Source of the DNA: Marinobacter antarcticus
GTDB lineage: Bacteria > Pseudomonadota > Gammaproteobacteria > Pseudomonadales > Oleiphilaceae
Reading direction: 5' to 3'
DNA length: 64,000 nt
NCBI RefSeq assembly: GCF_900142385.1
Contig: NZ_FRAQ01000004.1
Location: 124,001 to 188,000 of the forward strand
The notes beneath the pieces were generated by a model that did no database searches, was not told where the DNA came from, and saw only the letters and a program-made list of their open reading frames with translations. Numbering within the stretch: the first letter of the stretch is position 1; each line of letters begins with the position of its first letter. Below, in pieces: positions 51,760-63,297 of the stretch. The translations under genes were made by a program, and so were the position numbers.

Positions 51760-52105
51760 CCTGGAATCAGGCGCGGTTTGCCGTTGGCTGGAAAGCCATG
51801 TGGAGCAGTTGGTGCTTGATGACGGTGATGTTTCATCCGTTATCAAAGGCTCTGCCCGCTTCGGTGAAGACCGCTTAAAAATAACGCTTTATCCGCAAGC
51901 TTTTGGTAAGCGGTATACGTCACTGATTATCGAAGGCGAACGGCTTCCTTGGAGCGCTGATCTGGATTGTGCGCGCAGCGCATGGCGAGCTTTGGATACA
52001 GAAATCCGATGCAGCCCGGGAGAGTGGAAAGAGGGTGAGTCGGCAGAAGATGAGAAGTGGTGGCGGTTGGATAACCGGGGTGAGCAGCTCGTAGTCTGGA
52101 ACTGA
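51716..52105 (+). CDS. Unrecognised 129-residue partner of the half-ClpB-like protein
   Basis: I do not recognise the family. Starting at the ATG at 51716, it begins MENLRVKDLEIYIRDLESG and continues with an alternating beta pattern (DRLKITLYPQAFGKRYTSLI) and an acidic, tryptophan-rich C-terminus (WKEGESAEDEKWWRLDNRG). No signal or membrane helix is seen. Its start lies 44 bases inside the upstream gene in another frame, which implies translational coupling and a shared role, perhaps as adaptor or client. A terminator follows, so the pair is a closed two-gene unit. Confidence 0.65.
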   Translation: MENLRVKDLEIYIRDLESGAVCRWLESHVEQLVLDDGDVSSVIKGSARFGEDRLKITLYPQAFGKRYTSLIIEGERLPWSADLDCARSAWRALDTEIRCSPGEWKEGESAEDEKWWRLDNRGEQLVVWN

Positions 52106-52125
52106 ATAGTCTGTAACTAAAAAAA

Positions 52126-52155
52126 GCAGCCCCTTATGAGTAAAGGGCTGCCTTT
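52126..52155. terminator. Terminator after the half-ClpB-like pair
   Basis: GCAGCCC (52126-52132) pairs with GGGCTGC (52145-52151). An A-run precedes it and TTTTGTTTT follows, so it can serve this operon and the convergent cold-shock gene. Confidence 0.85.
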
Positions 52156-52176
52156 TGTTTTATATCAGCAGATGTT

Positions 52177-52743
52177 TCATTCGCTCAGAATAGAAACGTT
52201 ATCTGCCTGTAGGCCTTTATCCGCATCAACCACGCTGAAGCGAACCAGTTGGCCCTGGCGAAGAACCCGGCGGCCACTTCCGCGAATAGCACGAAAGTGA
52301 ACAAAGATTTCATCTCCGCTTTCACGAACGATAAAGCCAAATCCTTTTTTAACGTTAAACCACTTTACAGTGCCTTCTTCGTCACCTTCCGGGCTGTTGT
52401 CATCGTAGCCTTCATCGTCATCGGAATAGTTCTGGTTAGAACTCTTATTGGAGCTCCGATCAGAACTCTGGCTCCGTGACGGTGAGCTCCCACGCTGAGA
52501 AGTGCTGCGGGCAGGCTGCTGTTTGGCTGAAATTGCGACGGCCAGAAAACCGGCAATACCGAAAACAATGAAAGTGATGATATATGCGGTGATGCCGCGA
52601 GTGCTGCCCAGAGCCTCTACAAATTCTCCCACCGCAAGCAGGCGAAGTGGTTCAGGGGTAAACGAGAGCAGCAGGGCAAGTACCAACGGTGCTGGAATAG
52701 CGATCAGGATAGCAACAAGGATCGCTTTGGCTGGATTACGCAT
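52177..52743 (-). CDS. Membrane-anchored cold-shock-domain protein
   Basis: A 188-residue protein in three parts. Two membrane helices come first (about 7-28, [20 protein letters not shown], and 51-72, [20 protein letters not shown]). A Ser/Gln/Asp-rich flexible linker (about 73-120) follows, then a full cold-shock domain with [15 protein letters not shown] (RNP1) and [12 protein letters not shown] (RNP2). Ordinary Csp proteins are about 70 residues and soluble. The fusion would hold a single-strand RNA/DNA-binding domain at the inner membrane. Divergent from slyX. The domain call is sure; the purpose of anchoring is not known. Confidence 0.9.
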   Translation of the reverse strand: MRNPAKAILVAILIAIPAPLVLALLLSFTPEPLRLLAVGEFVEALGSTRGITAYIITFIVFGIAGFLAVAISAKQQPARSTSQRGSSPSRSQSSDRSSNKSSNQNYSDDDEGYDDNSPEGDEEGTVKWFNVKKGFGFIVRESGDEIFVHFRAIRGSGRRVLRQGQLVRFSVVDADKGLQADNVSILSE

Positions 52744-52952
52744 TGATTGGGAATTCTCCGTTATTTATTAACGCTGACGATAAAAAACCGGATATCGGGT
52801 AAAATCGCTTATCCGGCCAGTGAATACCGCCTAGTTTCCGGGAAAACAGAAACAGGGGCGGGCAAAAACGGCATGATAACAGATTATCCCGACGGCTGAC
52901 CAAGCTTCACTTATCCACGCGAACGATTCATGCGAGGGAGTTCCGATACCCG

Positions 52953-53171
52953 ATGAGCCATAACGATCTGCAAGCCAGACTGGACGAGCTTGAAACACGG
53001 CTGGCGTTCCAGGACGACATTATCAATACCCTGAGCGAACAGGTGGCAAAACAGGAAATGGATATCCGTGAGCTCTGGGACGCAAAGCGGTTATTGCATA
53101 ACCAACTGAAAGATGTCTCCTCTTCCCACCTGAAGCGTGAAGAGGAAGAAGCCCCTCCGCCACACTACTGA
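52953..53171 (+). CDS. slyX: SlyX family protein
   Basis: A 72-residue coiled-coil protein: LQARLDELETRLAFQDDIIN then TLSEQVAKQEMDIRELWDAK, ending in the conserved PPPHY. SlyX is widespread in gammaproteobacteria; its function is unknown. Length and C-terminal motif are typical. A terminator follows within twenty bases. Confidence 0.92.
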   Translation: MSHNDLQARLDELETRLAFQDDIINTLSEQVAKQEMDIRELWDAKRLLHNQLKDVSSSHLKREEEEAPPPHY

Positions 53172-53180
53172 GCCTGAAAA

Positions 53181-53214
53181 CGAAAATGCCGAAGTAGTTG
53201 CTCCGGCATTTTCG
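53181..53214. terminator. Bidirectional terminator between slyX and dapE
   Basis: CGAAAATGCCG (53181-53191) and CGGCATTTTCG (53204-53214) are exact reverse complements, an 11-bp stem with a 12-base loop whose A/T flanks suit termination on both strands. Confidence 0.85.
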
Positions 53215-53243
53215 TTGTGTCAGTCAGCCTGTAAAAAGGCTGG

Positions 53244-55395
<2,152 letters not shown>

Positions 55396-55412
55396 GTGGT
55401 GATTGCTCCTGT

Positions 55413-55754
55413 TTAGTTGATCATTGTTGCCCAGTCGTTGGCATTAAAGCCGACATGCACAGAGCCTTCATGCTCGACCACGGGTCGTTTTATGATGGAT
55501 GTATTTTCCAGCATGATGTCATGGGCAGATTGGGCGCTAATGGTATCACGAACCTCGTCGCTGAGTTTGCGCCAGGTAGTGCCTCGACGGTTCAGCAGGA
55601 GTTCCCAGCCAACCGCCTTTTCCCATTGGCTCAGGCGAGCCCCGTCGAGTCCGTCCTTTTTAAAATCGTGGAACTCATAGGAAATGCCCTGTTCATCAAG
55701 CCATTTTCGGGCCTTTTTGACGGTGTCGCAGTTCCGGATTCCATATAGCTTCAT
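55413..55754 (-). CDS. ArsC/Spx-family protein (YffB-like)
   Basis: A 113-residue thioredoxin-fold protein: MKLYGIRNCDTVKKARKWLD with the N-terminal cysteine (Cys9), YEFHDFKKDGLD, and the C-terminal SIIKRPVVEHEGSVHVGFN with the conserved RPVV. The family includes arsenate reductases and Spx. This YffB type is next to dap genes in many gammaproteobacteria and lacks proof of arsenate activity. It lies between dapC and dapD with 3 and 17 base gaps, so it is a true operon member. Confidence 0.9.
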   Translation of the reverse strand: MKLYGIRNCDTVKKARKWLDEQGISYEFHDFKKDGLDGARLSQWEKAVGWELLLNRRGTTWRKLSDEVRDTISAQSAHDIMLENTSIIKRPVVEHEGSVHVGFNANDWATMIN

Positions 55755-55757
55755 AAT

Positions 55758-56954
55758 TCAGTTTGCCTTTACAAATTCAACAATGCGCTTTGCGGCTTCA
55801 ACGCACTCTTCCAGCGGTGCAACCAGTGCCATTCGCACCCGGTTCTCTCCCGGATTATGACCATCTACCGTGCGGGACAAGTAGCGGCCGGGCAGAACAT
55901 GGACGTTCTGTTGGGCCGACAGCTCTTTCGCAAAGGTCTCGTCATCGATCGGTGTCACCGGCCAGAGATAGAAGCCGGCATCGGGGAAATCTACGTCCAT
56001 GACCTCACGCAGAATGGGCACCACGGCTTCAAACTTGGCGCGGTAAGCCGCCCGGTTGTCCCGCACATGACTTTCATCCTGCCATGCTGCAATACTGGCC
56101 AGCTGGTTATGAACAGGCATGGCGCAGCCATGATAAGTGCGGTAGTTCAGATAACCTTTCAATACACTCGCATCTCCGGCGACAAAGCCTGATCTCAGGC
56201 CAGGCAGGTTGCTGCGTTTTGAGAGGCTGTGAAAAACCACACAGCGTGCGAAGTCATGCCGGCCGATAGCTGCGCAGGTCTGCAGTAAGCCTTCGGGTGG
56301 ATTTTTTTCATCGGGATAAAGCTCGGAATAGCACTCGTCTGAAGCAACGATGAAGTCGTGCCTGTCCGCCAGTTCAATGACCTTCGTCAGGGTTGCCCGG
56401 GGCATGACGGCGCCACTGGGATTGCCCGGGGAGCATAGGAACAGCACTTGGCAATCCCTCCATACGGATTCTGGTACTGCGTCAAAATCCGGAATGAAGC
56501 CGTTGGAGCCATCGCACGGCAGGTAAACCGGCGTGGCGCCTGCCAGAAATGCAGCACCTTCATACACCTGATAAAAGGGGTTTGGGCTCACAACCGTTGC
56601 CGGCTTGCTCGAATCAACCACGGCCTGCACCAGCGAAAATATCGCTTCCCGGGTACCGTTCACCGGAACGATGTTGTGATCTGGGCTCAGGGATCCGGAT
56701 TGCAGTTGGAATCGCCGCGTGGCCCATTCGCTGATTGCCGCCCGCAACTCGCTCAAACCTCGGGTGGTGGGGTAGTTGGCCAAGCGGTCGAGGTTGTCGG
56801 CAATCACCAGTTTCACAAATTCAGGTGAAGGGTGCTTGGGTTCGCCAATGCCCAGGGAAATAGGTGAAAGATGATCGGGCGCAGATATTCCGGCCTTGAG
56901 TTGTGCGAGCTTTTCGAACGGGTAGGGGTGAAGCTTATCCAGGTTCGGATTCAT
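55758..56954 (-). CDS. dapC: Succinyldiaminopimelate transaminase
   Basis: A 398-residue fold-type I aminotransferase. Visible are HLSPISLGIGEPKHPSP, LFLCSPGNPSGAVM, VASDECYSELY with the cofactor tyrosine, and the PLP lysine in HSLSKRSNLPGLRSGF. It converts N-succinyl-2-amino-6-ketopimelate to N-succinyl-LL-DAP. The ATGA overlap with the glnD stop (56951-56954) couples it to glnD. Context with dapD and dapE supports DapC over a general aminotransferase. Confidence 0.93.
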   Translation of the reverse strand: MNPNLDKLHPYPFEKLAQLKAGISAPDHLSPISLGIGEPKHPSPEFVKLVIADNLDRLANYPTTRGLSELRAAISEWATRRFQLQSGSLSPDHNIVPVNGTREAIFSLVQAVVDSSKPATVVSPNPFYQVYEGAAFLAGATPVYLPCDGSNGFIPDFDAVPESVWRDCQVLFLCSPGNPSGAVMPRATLTKVIELADRHDFIVASDECYSELYPDEKNPPEGLLQTCAAIGRHDFARCVVFHSLSKRSNLPGLRSGFVAGDASVLKGYLNYRTYHGCAMPVHNQLASIAAWQDESHVRDNRAAYRAKFEAVVPILREVMDVDFPDAGFYLWPVTPIDDETFAKELSAQQNVHVLPGRYLSRTVDGHNPGENRVRMALVAPLEECVEAAKRIVEFVKAN

Positions 56955-59596
56955 TGAATGTCATCCAGCATTTTGCATAGGTCCTGCTGCAGGTCAAGGC
57001 ATACGGAAGGATCGCTGATAGGCTCGCCATGCTCGTCGGTAACAAAGAACACGTCTTCCACACGTTCGCCTAATGTTGCAATTTTGGCATTGCTCAGGCG
57101 AATACGATGATTCAGCAGAACCTGCCCAATCCGTGCCAGAAGGCCGGGACGGTCCGGCGTGATTACTTCGATCACCGTGCGCTCGTTGATGGTGTCGTTG
57201 GAAAACACCACCTCGGTCGGGAACGCGAAATGCCTGAGTTGCCGTGGTGTACGGCGGTGAATAATGTCGGGGTAGTCTTCCGGATCGTCGAGCTCTTCGA
57301 TCAGGCGCTTGCGCACCCGCTCTTTGCGGGCCGGATCCGCTCCCAGAGGTTGGCCTTTATCATCCAGCACCACATAGGAACTGATCGTATAGGGGCCTTC
57401 GTTTGAGCTGATACGGGCATCAACAATGTTCAGGTTGAGCTGTTCCAGTACCGCTGTTGTTGCAGCAAACAGGGTTGGCCGGTCGTTCATGTAAATAATG
57501 ATCTGGGAGTAACCATCGGTAGGGCCACCGAGTGTATCCCGGATAAGTACCAGCGGGTCAGGCGTATTGCCATGGTTGATGATAGCTGCGGTTTGCCATG
57601 CGATATCAACTGTGGAGTCCTGCAGGAAGTAGTCCTCATCAACCGTATTCCAGATCGCATCAATTTGTTTGTCGGTAATTCTCTGGGCGTGGAGAATTTC
57701 ACGGGCCTCAGACTGTGTGGCCCGAACCCATGCCTGCCGATCAACAGGAACTTCTGTGCCGCGCCGAAGAGCGCGTTTTGCTTCTGTATATAGCTGGCGC
57801 AGCAGGGATGCTCTCCAGGTATTCCAGAGCTTTGGGTTGGTTGCACTGATGTCGCACACCGTCAGGATATACAGGTAATCCAGGTGCGCGTGGCTGGGCA
57901 GAGCCCGGGCAAACGACTGGATAATATCCGGGTCGGAAATGTCCTTACGCTGCGCCGTCATGGACATTAGCAGGTGGTTTTCCACCAGCCAGGATGCCAG
58001 CTGGGTGTCACGCTCCCCAAGATGATGGCGCTTGCAGAACGACTCCACATCCTGAGCGCCAAGCTCCGAATGATCTCCTCCACGTCCCTTGGCAATGTCG
58101 TGATACAAGCCGGCAATATAGAGAACTTCCCGTTTGGGAAGCCCGTGAATCAGCCGGGCTGCCAAGGGGTAGTCGTTGCGAGCTTCCGGGCTGTTCAGTC
58201 GCACCATGTTGCGCACAACCTGCATGGTGTGGGCATCAACGGTGTAAATGTGGAAAAGGTCGTGCTGCATCTGGCCGATAATCTGGCCGAACTCCGGCAG
58301 ATAACGGCCCAGCACGTTGTATTTCTTCATGGCGGAGAGGGTTTTATCCAGCGCATGGGGTGTCCGTAGTAGTTCCATGAACAGGGATGTCACGGCCAGA
58401 TCACCCCGGAAAGCATCGTCAATCAGGTGTCTGTGTGCCCGCAAAGACCGGATGGTTGTGGCCCGGATGCCTTTTATTTCAGAGTGCTGGGCCATCAGCA
58501 CAAAGATTTCCATGATTGCGTAGGGTGAGTAGGCAAATACCTGGTTGTTTACCGCCTCTATATAGCTGTTGCGAATCTGGAACCGTTTGTTAATGGGCTG
58601 AATGTTGTCTTCTGTGCCGGTGCCGAGTATCGCCTCGTCGTAAAACTGAAGAATAACATCGGCGAGCTCAGCCAGTGCCAGCACAGTGCGATAATAGGAT
58701 TGCATCATCAGCTCGACATCCAGCCGTTTGCCTTCGTCCTTGTATCCCAGCATCTGAGCCAAGGCGCGCTGATGGTCGAACAGCAGCCGATTTTCGTTAC
58801 GGTCTGCGATCAGCTGAAGCCCGTAGCGCAATTGCCACAGGAAGGTTTCGCCCTGAACCAGAATCTGGTGCTCCTCGTCAGTGAGAATGCTGAAGCGGGT
58901 CAGGTCGGCAATGCTTTGCAGGCCAAAGTGCCGTTTGGTAATCCAGCCGATGGTCTGAATATCCCGCAGCGCGCCAGGGGAGCCTTTTACGTTTGGCTCC
59001 AGGTTATACTCCGTGTCACTGTACTTTCTGTGGCGCTGCTGCTGCTCTTCGCGCTTGGCAATAAAGTAGTCTCGATCGGTGATGATGTTATCGGAGTAGG
59101 CTTGTTCGCTGAGCTCTTTGCGCAGCTCATCCGGGCCGGCAATTGTGCGGGTTTCCAGCAGGTTGGTCAGGGTGGATATATCGCCCCGAGCCGCGGCTTT
59201 ACTTTCTTCAATGCTGCGAACGCTGTGGCCGATGTCGAGCTTCAGATCCCATAGCAGAGTGACAAAAGCGCCAAGATCCTCCTGCCAGCTCGGCTCAATT
59301 CCGTTGCGGGTCAGAATCAGCAGGTCGATATCCGAGTGCGGATGAAGTTCACCGCGGCCGTAACCGCCAACGGCAATCAGCGCAATATCGGATGAGCTGG
59401 AGAAAGGATAGCGATTCCAGATCAGTCTCAGTACGGTGTCAACGGTATCGGCTCTGGAGTGAACCAGAGCCCTTACGTCGGCGCCTTGTCGAAAGGCTTC
59501 TGCATCTGCGTTATAGCGGTCTTTCAGCAGCTCCCGGGCTGCCATGACAGGGGAGACGTCCTTGCTGATCCTGGCCTCCAGCTCCTGACGCTCCAC
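56951..59596 (-). CDS. glnD: PII uridylyltransferase/uridylyl-removing enzyme
   Basis: An 881-residue bifunctional nitrogen sensor. The nucleotidyltransferase core is GGYGRGEL (77-84) with HSDIDLLIL (Asp89, Asp91). The GlnE-like linker follows, then the HD domain (IAGLYHDIAKGRGGDHSE), and two ACT domains (IIIYMNDRPTLFAATTAVLE and VIEVITPDRPGLLARIGQVL). It adds and removes UMP on PII (GlnB/GlnK) according to glutamine. It starts at a GTG directly after the map stop (TAA GTG), so it is translated with map. Length is normal. Confidence 0.97.
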   Translation of the reverse strand: MERQELEARISKDVSPVMAARELLKDRYNADAEAFRQGADVRALVHSRADTVDTVLRLIWNRYPFSSSSDIALIAVGGYGRGELHPHSDIDLLILTRNGIEPSWQEDLGAFVTLLWDLKLDIGHSVRSIEESKAAARGDISTLTNLLETRTIAGPDELRKELSEQAYSDNIITDRDYFIAKREEQQQRHRKYSDTEYNLEPNVKGSPGALRDIQTIGWITKRHFGLQSIADLTRFSILTDEEHQILVQGETFLWQLRYGLQLIADRNENRLLFDHQRALAQMLGYKDEGKRLDVELMMQSYYRTVLALAELADVILQFYDEAILGTGTEDNIQPINKRFQIRNSYIEAVNNQVFAYSPYAIMEIFVLMAQHSEIKGIRATTIRSLRAHRHLIDDAFRGDLAVTSLFMELLRTPHALDKTLSAMKKYNVLGRYLPEFGQIIGQMQHDLFHIYTVDAHTMQVVRNMVRLNSPEARNDYPLAARLIHGLPKREVLYIAGLYHDIAKGRGGDHSELGAQDVESFCKRHHLGERDTQLASWLVENHLLMSMTAQRKDISDPDIIQSFARALPSHAHLDYLYILTVCDISATNPKLWNTWRASLLRQLYTEAKRALRRGTEVPVDRQAWVRATQSEAREILHAQRITDKQIDAIWNTVDEDYFLQDSTVDIAWQTAAIINHGNTPDPLVLIRDTLGGPTDGYSQIIIYMNDRPTLFAATTAVLEQLNLNIVDARISSNEGPYTISSYVVLDDKGQPLGADPARKERVRKRLIEELDDPEDYPDIIHRRTPRQLRHFAFPTEVVFSNDTINERTVIEVITPDRPGLLARIGQVLLNHRIRLSNAKIATLGERVEDVFFVTDEHGEPISDPSVCLDLQQDLCKMLDDIQ

Positions 59597-60367
59597 TTAG
59601 AAGGACTCCTCCGATCGTTTGGTCAATACTTCATGGCCATCGGCTGTTACAAGAATGGTGTGTTCCCATTGCGCGGAAAGCTTGTGGTCTTTGGTAACCA
59701 CGGTCCATTGATCCGGTAGCAGTTTGGTGTGGTACTTGCCTTGGTTGATCATCGGTTCAATGGTGAAGATCATGCCTTCTTTCAGCTCCATGCCAGTGCC
59801 TGGTTTGCCGTAGTGCATAACCTGTGGCTCCTCATGAAACACCTTGCCGATGCCGTGACCGCAGTAATCCCGCACCACGGAGTAGTGGTGCTTTTCGGCG
59901 TGTTGCTGGATTACATGCCCGATATCCCCCAGGTGCGCGCCGGGCTTTACCAGCTCTATGCCTTTGTAGAGGCATTCCTGAGTGATGTTGATCAGGCGTT
60001 CAGTGCCAGGTTTGGGTTTACCAACAATCCACATCTTGCTGGTATCACCGTGGTACTCATCCTTTATCACTGTGACATCAATGTTAAGTATGTCGCCGTC
60101 CTTCAGGATTTTCTTCTCCGAGGGTATCCCGTGGCAGATAACGTGATTGACGGAAGTGCACACGGATTTCGGAAAGCCTTTGTAGTTCAGTGGAGCTGGG
60201 ATCGCTTGCCGCTCTTTAACAATGTAGTCGTGGCAGATCTGATTGAGTTCTTCGGTGGACACGCCAGGCTTGACGTGCTCCCCGATCATATCGAGAACAT
60301 CGGCCGCCAGGCGGCCGGCCACGCGCATCTTTTCAATTTCTTCCGGAGTCTTGATCGATACCTGCAT
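59597..60367 (-). CDS. map: Methionine aminopeptidase, type I
   Basis: A 256-residue enzyme, MQVSIKTPEEIEKMRVAGRL. Metal ligands are seen in order: NIDVTVIKDEYHGDTSKM (two Asp), YCGHGIGKVFHEEP (His), FTIEPMINQGK (Glu) and SAQWEHTIL (Glu). It removes the initiator methionine. Divergent from rpsB as in E. coli. It leads map-glnD-dapC-arsC-like-dapD-dapE, all spaced by under 20 bases or overlapping. Confidence 0.97.
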   Translation of the reverse strand: MQVSIKTPEEIEKMRVAGRLAADVLDMIGEHVKPGVSTEELNQICHDYIVKERQAIPAPLNYKGFPKSVCTSVNHVICHGIPSEKKILKDGDILNIDVTVIKDEYHGDTSKMWIVGKPKPGTERLINITQECLYKGIELVKPGAHLGDIGHVIQQHAEKHHYSVVRDYCGHGIGKVFHEEPQVMHYGKPGTGMELKEGMIFTIEPMINQGKYHTKLLPDQWTVVTKDHKLSAQWEHTILVTADGHEVLTKRSEESF

Positions 60368-60629
60368 TGGGCTTCCCGTAGATTTGTATCAAGCGACTAT
60401 TTTAAGGGGCTGAGGCTCAGGGTACAAGGAAGCCTCGGTGCAAAAATAATGGCGGGAGGCCTGCGTTTTGTGATATAAACGCGCCCGCTGGAAACGAATC
60501 CGGCAAATTCGCACACGTGTCAGCACGTTGTCCCAGGGTGCCTGCTCCTGTTCTAGAGTTATAAAGGAGCCTGGTTGGGGCAATCGGACGCGTGGAGGAC
60601 TAACCCGAAGCTACATTAAGGTAATTATC
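60368..60629 (+). promoter_or_regulatory. Divergent map/rpsB intergenic region with rpsB leader
   Basis: A 262-base gap with no gene. GATATAAA near 60470 is a possible -10 box for rpsB, which would leave a leader of roughly 150 bases. In enterobacteria the rpsB leader is the site of S2 feedback control; a like role here is inference, and I did not establish a fold. TAAGGTAATT before 60630 is the ribosome binding site. Confidence 0.45.
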
Positions 60630-61382
60630 ATGGCTCAGGTAAACATGCGCGACCTGCTTAAAGCAGGTGCTCACTTTGGTCACCAGACTCGCTACTGGAA
60701 CCCGAAAATGTCGAAGTTCATCTTCGGCGCCCGTAACAAGATTCACATCATCAACCTTGAGCAGACTGTTCCTGCCATGAACGAAGCACTCGACTTCGTT
60801 CAGAAGCTGACAGAGAGCAAGAACAAGATCCTGTTCGTCGGCACCAAGCGCGCCGCCGCCAAGGTCATCAAGGAAGAAGCAGAGCGTTCCAGTCAGCCTT
60901 TTGTTAACCACCGCTGGCTCGGCGGCATGCTGACGAACTACAAAACCATCCGTCAGTCCATCCGTCGTTACCGTGATCTGGAAGCCCAGAGCAAAGACGG
61001 TACCTTCGACAAGCTGACCAAAAAAGAAGCCCTTGAGCGCACCCGTGAGATGGATAAGCTTGAGCGTTCTATTGGTGGTATCAAGGATATGGGTGGCCTG
61101 CCTGACGCGTTGTTTGTTATCGACGTCGATCACGAGCGTATCGCTATCAAGGAAGCCAATAAGCTGGGTATCCCCGTTATCGGCGTAGTCGATACCAACA
61201 GCAATCCCGATGGCGTTGATTATGTAATCCCCGGTAACGATGACGCTATCCGTGCGATTCAGATCTACGTGAAAGCTGTTGCTGACACATGTCTGGAAGC
61301 AGCGCAGGCTGGCAGCGCAGGCGCTGACGAGTTTGTTGAAGTCGCCGAAGAGACTGCAAAAGCCGCTCCGGCTGCTGAGTGA
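60630..61382 (+). CDS. rpsB: 30S ribosomal protein S2
   Basis: A 250-residue S2: [79 protein letters not shown] and a C-terminal alanine/glutamate-rich tail. It starts at MAQVN; an upstream in-frame ATG would add 34 non-family residues. First gene of rpsB-tsf-pyrH-frr. Confidence 0.98.
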   Translation: MAQVNMRDLLKAGAHFGHQTRYWNPKMSKFIFGARNKIHIINLEQTVPAMNEALDFVQKLTESKNKILFVGTKRAAAKVIKEEAERSSQPFVNHRWLGGMLTNYKTIRQSIRRYRDLEAQSKDGTFDKLTKKEALERTREMDKLERSIGGIKDMGGLPDALFVIDVDHERIAIKEANKLGIPVIGVVDTNSNPDGVDYVIPGNDDAIRAIQIYVKAVADTCLEAAQAGSAGADEFVEVAEETAKAAPAAE

Positions 61383-61409
61383 TGCGTCAGCTTCACTTTT
61401 GAGATGTAA

Positions 61410-61438
61410 GGCATACCCGGGCATGTTTTGGGTATGCC
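61410..61438 (+). promoter_or_regulatory. Hairpin between rpsB and tsf
   Basis: GGCATACCC (61410-61418) and GGGTATGCC (61430-61438) form a perfect 9-bp stem with an 11-base loop and no T-run. Such a structure between rpsB and tsf is known as an attenuator in E. coli and would set the S2 to EF-Ts ratio; the role here is by analogy. Confidence 0.7.
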
Positions 61439-61474
61439 TCCCCACCGAATTCGAAAAAGTTAAGAGGATTGAAC

Positions 61475-62344
61475 ATGGCTGCAATTACCGCTGCAATGGT
61501 CAAAGAACTGCGTGAGCGCACTGGTCTTGGCATGATGGAGTGCAAAAAGGCTCTGGTTGAATCTGAAGGTAGTGTAGACGGTGCGATCGAAGAGTTGCGC
61601 AAGTCTTCCGGCCTCAAAGCCGCCAAAAAAGCCGGTCGCACAGCCGCTGAAGGCGTCTCGTTGATCAAGATTTCTGACGACAATACCGCTGCCTATATCG
61701 TTGAAGTGAATTCCGAAACGGACTTCGTTGCCCGCGACGACAACTTCATCGATTTTGCCAACGACGTTCTGAACCTTGCCTTCGAGAAAGGTGAGACCGA
61801 CGTTGCCAAGCTGATGGCAGGCGAGTTGGAAGCCAAGCGCGAAGCGCTGGTTCAGAAAATTGGCGAGAACGTTACGGTGCGCCGTGTCGTTGAAATCAAA
61901 GGCCCGGTTGTTGGTGGCTATGTTCACAGCACCAACAAGATTGCCTCAGTTGTTGCTCTGACTGCAGGTGACGCCGAGCTGGCTCGCGATATCGCTATGC
62001 ACGCTGCTGCGGTTAACCCGCGTGTTGCAAGGCCGGAAGATATGCCGGCTGACGAGCTCGAAAAAGAAAAGGATGTCATCAAGGCTCAGCCGGATATGGC
62101 AGGCAAGCCCGCCGAGATCGTTGAGAAAATGATGGGCGGCCGGATCAAGAAGTTCCTCAAGGAGCACAGCCTTGTAGAGCAGCCCTTCGTCAAGAACCCG
62201 GAACAGACCGTGGGTGAGCTGATCAAGGCTGCTGGCGGCGAACTGGTCGGTTTCGTTCGCCTGGAAGTGGGCGAAGGCATTGAAAGAGAAGAAGTAGACT
62301 TTGCTGCTGAGGTCGCCGCTGCAGGCGGTACAGGCAAGGCCTGA
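61475..62344 (+). CDS. tsf: Elongation factor Ts
   Basis: A 289-residue EF-Ts: [40 protein letters not shown], the EF-Tu-contact motif [29 protein letters not shown] and the coiled-coil region near residue 200. It recycles EF-Tu by nucleotide exchange. GAGGATTG precedes the ATG at 61475. Length is normal. Confidence 0.98.
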   Translation: MAAITAAMVKELRERTGLGMMECKKALVESEGSVDGAIEELRKSSGLKAAKKAGRTAAEGVSLIKISDDNTAAYIVEVNSETDFVARDDNFIDFANDVLNLAFEKGETDVAKLMAGELEAKREALVQKIGENVTVRRVVEIKGPVVGGYVHSTNKIASVVALTAGDAELARDIAMHAAAVNPRVARPEDMPADELEKEKDVIKAQPDMAGKPAEIVEKMMGGRIKKFLKEHSLVEQPFVKNPEQTVGELIKAAGGELVGFVRLEVGEGIEREEVDFAAEVAAAGGTGKA

Positions 62345-62422
62345 TTTTTCTGGGCGCTGTGATAACCACGTATAGCGCTACCTGAGTCTGCCACGTTAGT
62401 TGGATTTTTCCGGCTCTCGTGG

Positions 62423-62477
62423 CGGGCTTGTATCTGAGATCCCCCTTTTTTCAAGGAGTATGTCAGATACAAGCCTG
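62423..62477 (+). promoter_or_regulatory. Long hairpin between tsf and pyrH
   Basis: GGCTTGTATCTGA (62425-62437) and TCAGATACAAGCC (62463-62475) are exact reverse complements; C-G and G-T pairs at 62423/62477 and 62424/62476 extend the stem to 15 bp. The 25-base loop holds CCCCC, TTTTTT and AAGGAG. It is far more stable than a usual spacer structure and could be a processing site (RNase III) or attenuator ahead of pyrH. Confidence 0.7.
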
Positions 62478-62526
62478 CAATGCGTATCACGCCGGATAGC
62501 AGTCAACAGACGAAAAGGGGATCAGT

Positions 62527-63255
62527 ATGCCGACACCATCGAAAAACCAGCCAAGATACAATCGTGTTTTGCTCAAGCTCAGCGGCGAGGCCCTTCTGGG
62601 TGATCATGATTTCGGTATTGATCCCAAAGTTCTTGATCGTATGGCGCTTGAAATCGGTGCACTGATAGGCATCGGTGTTCAGGTTGGCCTCGTTATTGGC
62701 GGCGGCAACCTGTTTCGGGGCGCCTCACTCAGCGCTGCCGGTATGGATCGGGTTACCGGCGATCACATGGGCATGCTGGCAACCGTTATGAACGGCTTGG
62801 CTATGCGTGATGCTCTTGAGCGCTCGAACATTCGCACCCGCGTTATGTCGGCCATTCCCATGAGTGGTATTGTTGAGCATTATGATCGCCGCCGCGCTGT
62901 TCGCGATCTGAAAGATGGTGATGTGGTTATATTTTGTGCTGGTACCGGCAATCCTTTCTTCACGACAGATTCAGCAGCCTGCCTGCGTGGTATCGAGATT
63001 GAAGCAGACGCGGTACTGAAAGCCACCAAGGTGGATGGTGTTTACTCTGCAGATCCGCACCTTGACCCGACTGCGGTAAGGTACGAAAGACTGACTTATG
63101 ATCAGGTGCTCGACAAAAAGCTGGGCGTGATGGATCTGACCGCTATCTGCCTGGCGCGGGATCACGGAATGCCGCTGCGTGTTTTTGATATGAAGCGTCC
63201 GGGCGCCCTGACGCGCATCGTGACCGGTGAAAAAGAAGGTACACTGATTGAATAA
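62527..63255 (+). CDS. pyrH: UMP kinase
   Basis: A 242-residue amino-acid-kinase-fold enzyme: [80 protein letters not shown] and [12 protein letters not shown]. It phosphorylates UMP to UDP. AAAGGGGATCAGT precedes the ATG. It is third in the rpsB operon. Length and motifs are normal. Confidence 0.97.
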   Translation: MPTPSKNQPRYNRVLLKLSGEALLGDHDFGIDPKVLDRMALEIGALIGIGVQVGLVIGGGNLFRGASLSAAGMDRVTGDHMGMLATVMNGLAMRDALERSNIRTRVMSAIPMSGIVEHYDRRRAVRDLKDGDVVIFCAGTGNPFFTTDSAACLRGIEIEADAVLKATKVDGVYSADPHLDPTAVRYERLTYDQVLDKKLGVMDLTAICLARDHGMPLRVFDMKRPGALTRIVTGEKEGTLIE

Positions 63256-63297
63256 CGGGTTTTATGATAGCCCGACGAACAAATTGAGGATGATTAC

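Noticed and set aside
60600..61484. 294-residue open frame on the - strand
   Set aside because: Antisense to rpsB, a gene of certain identity.
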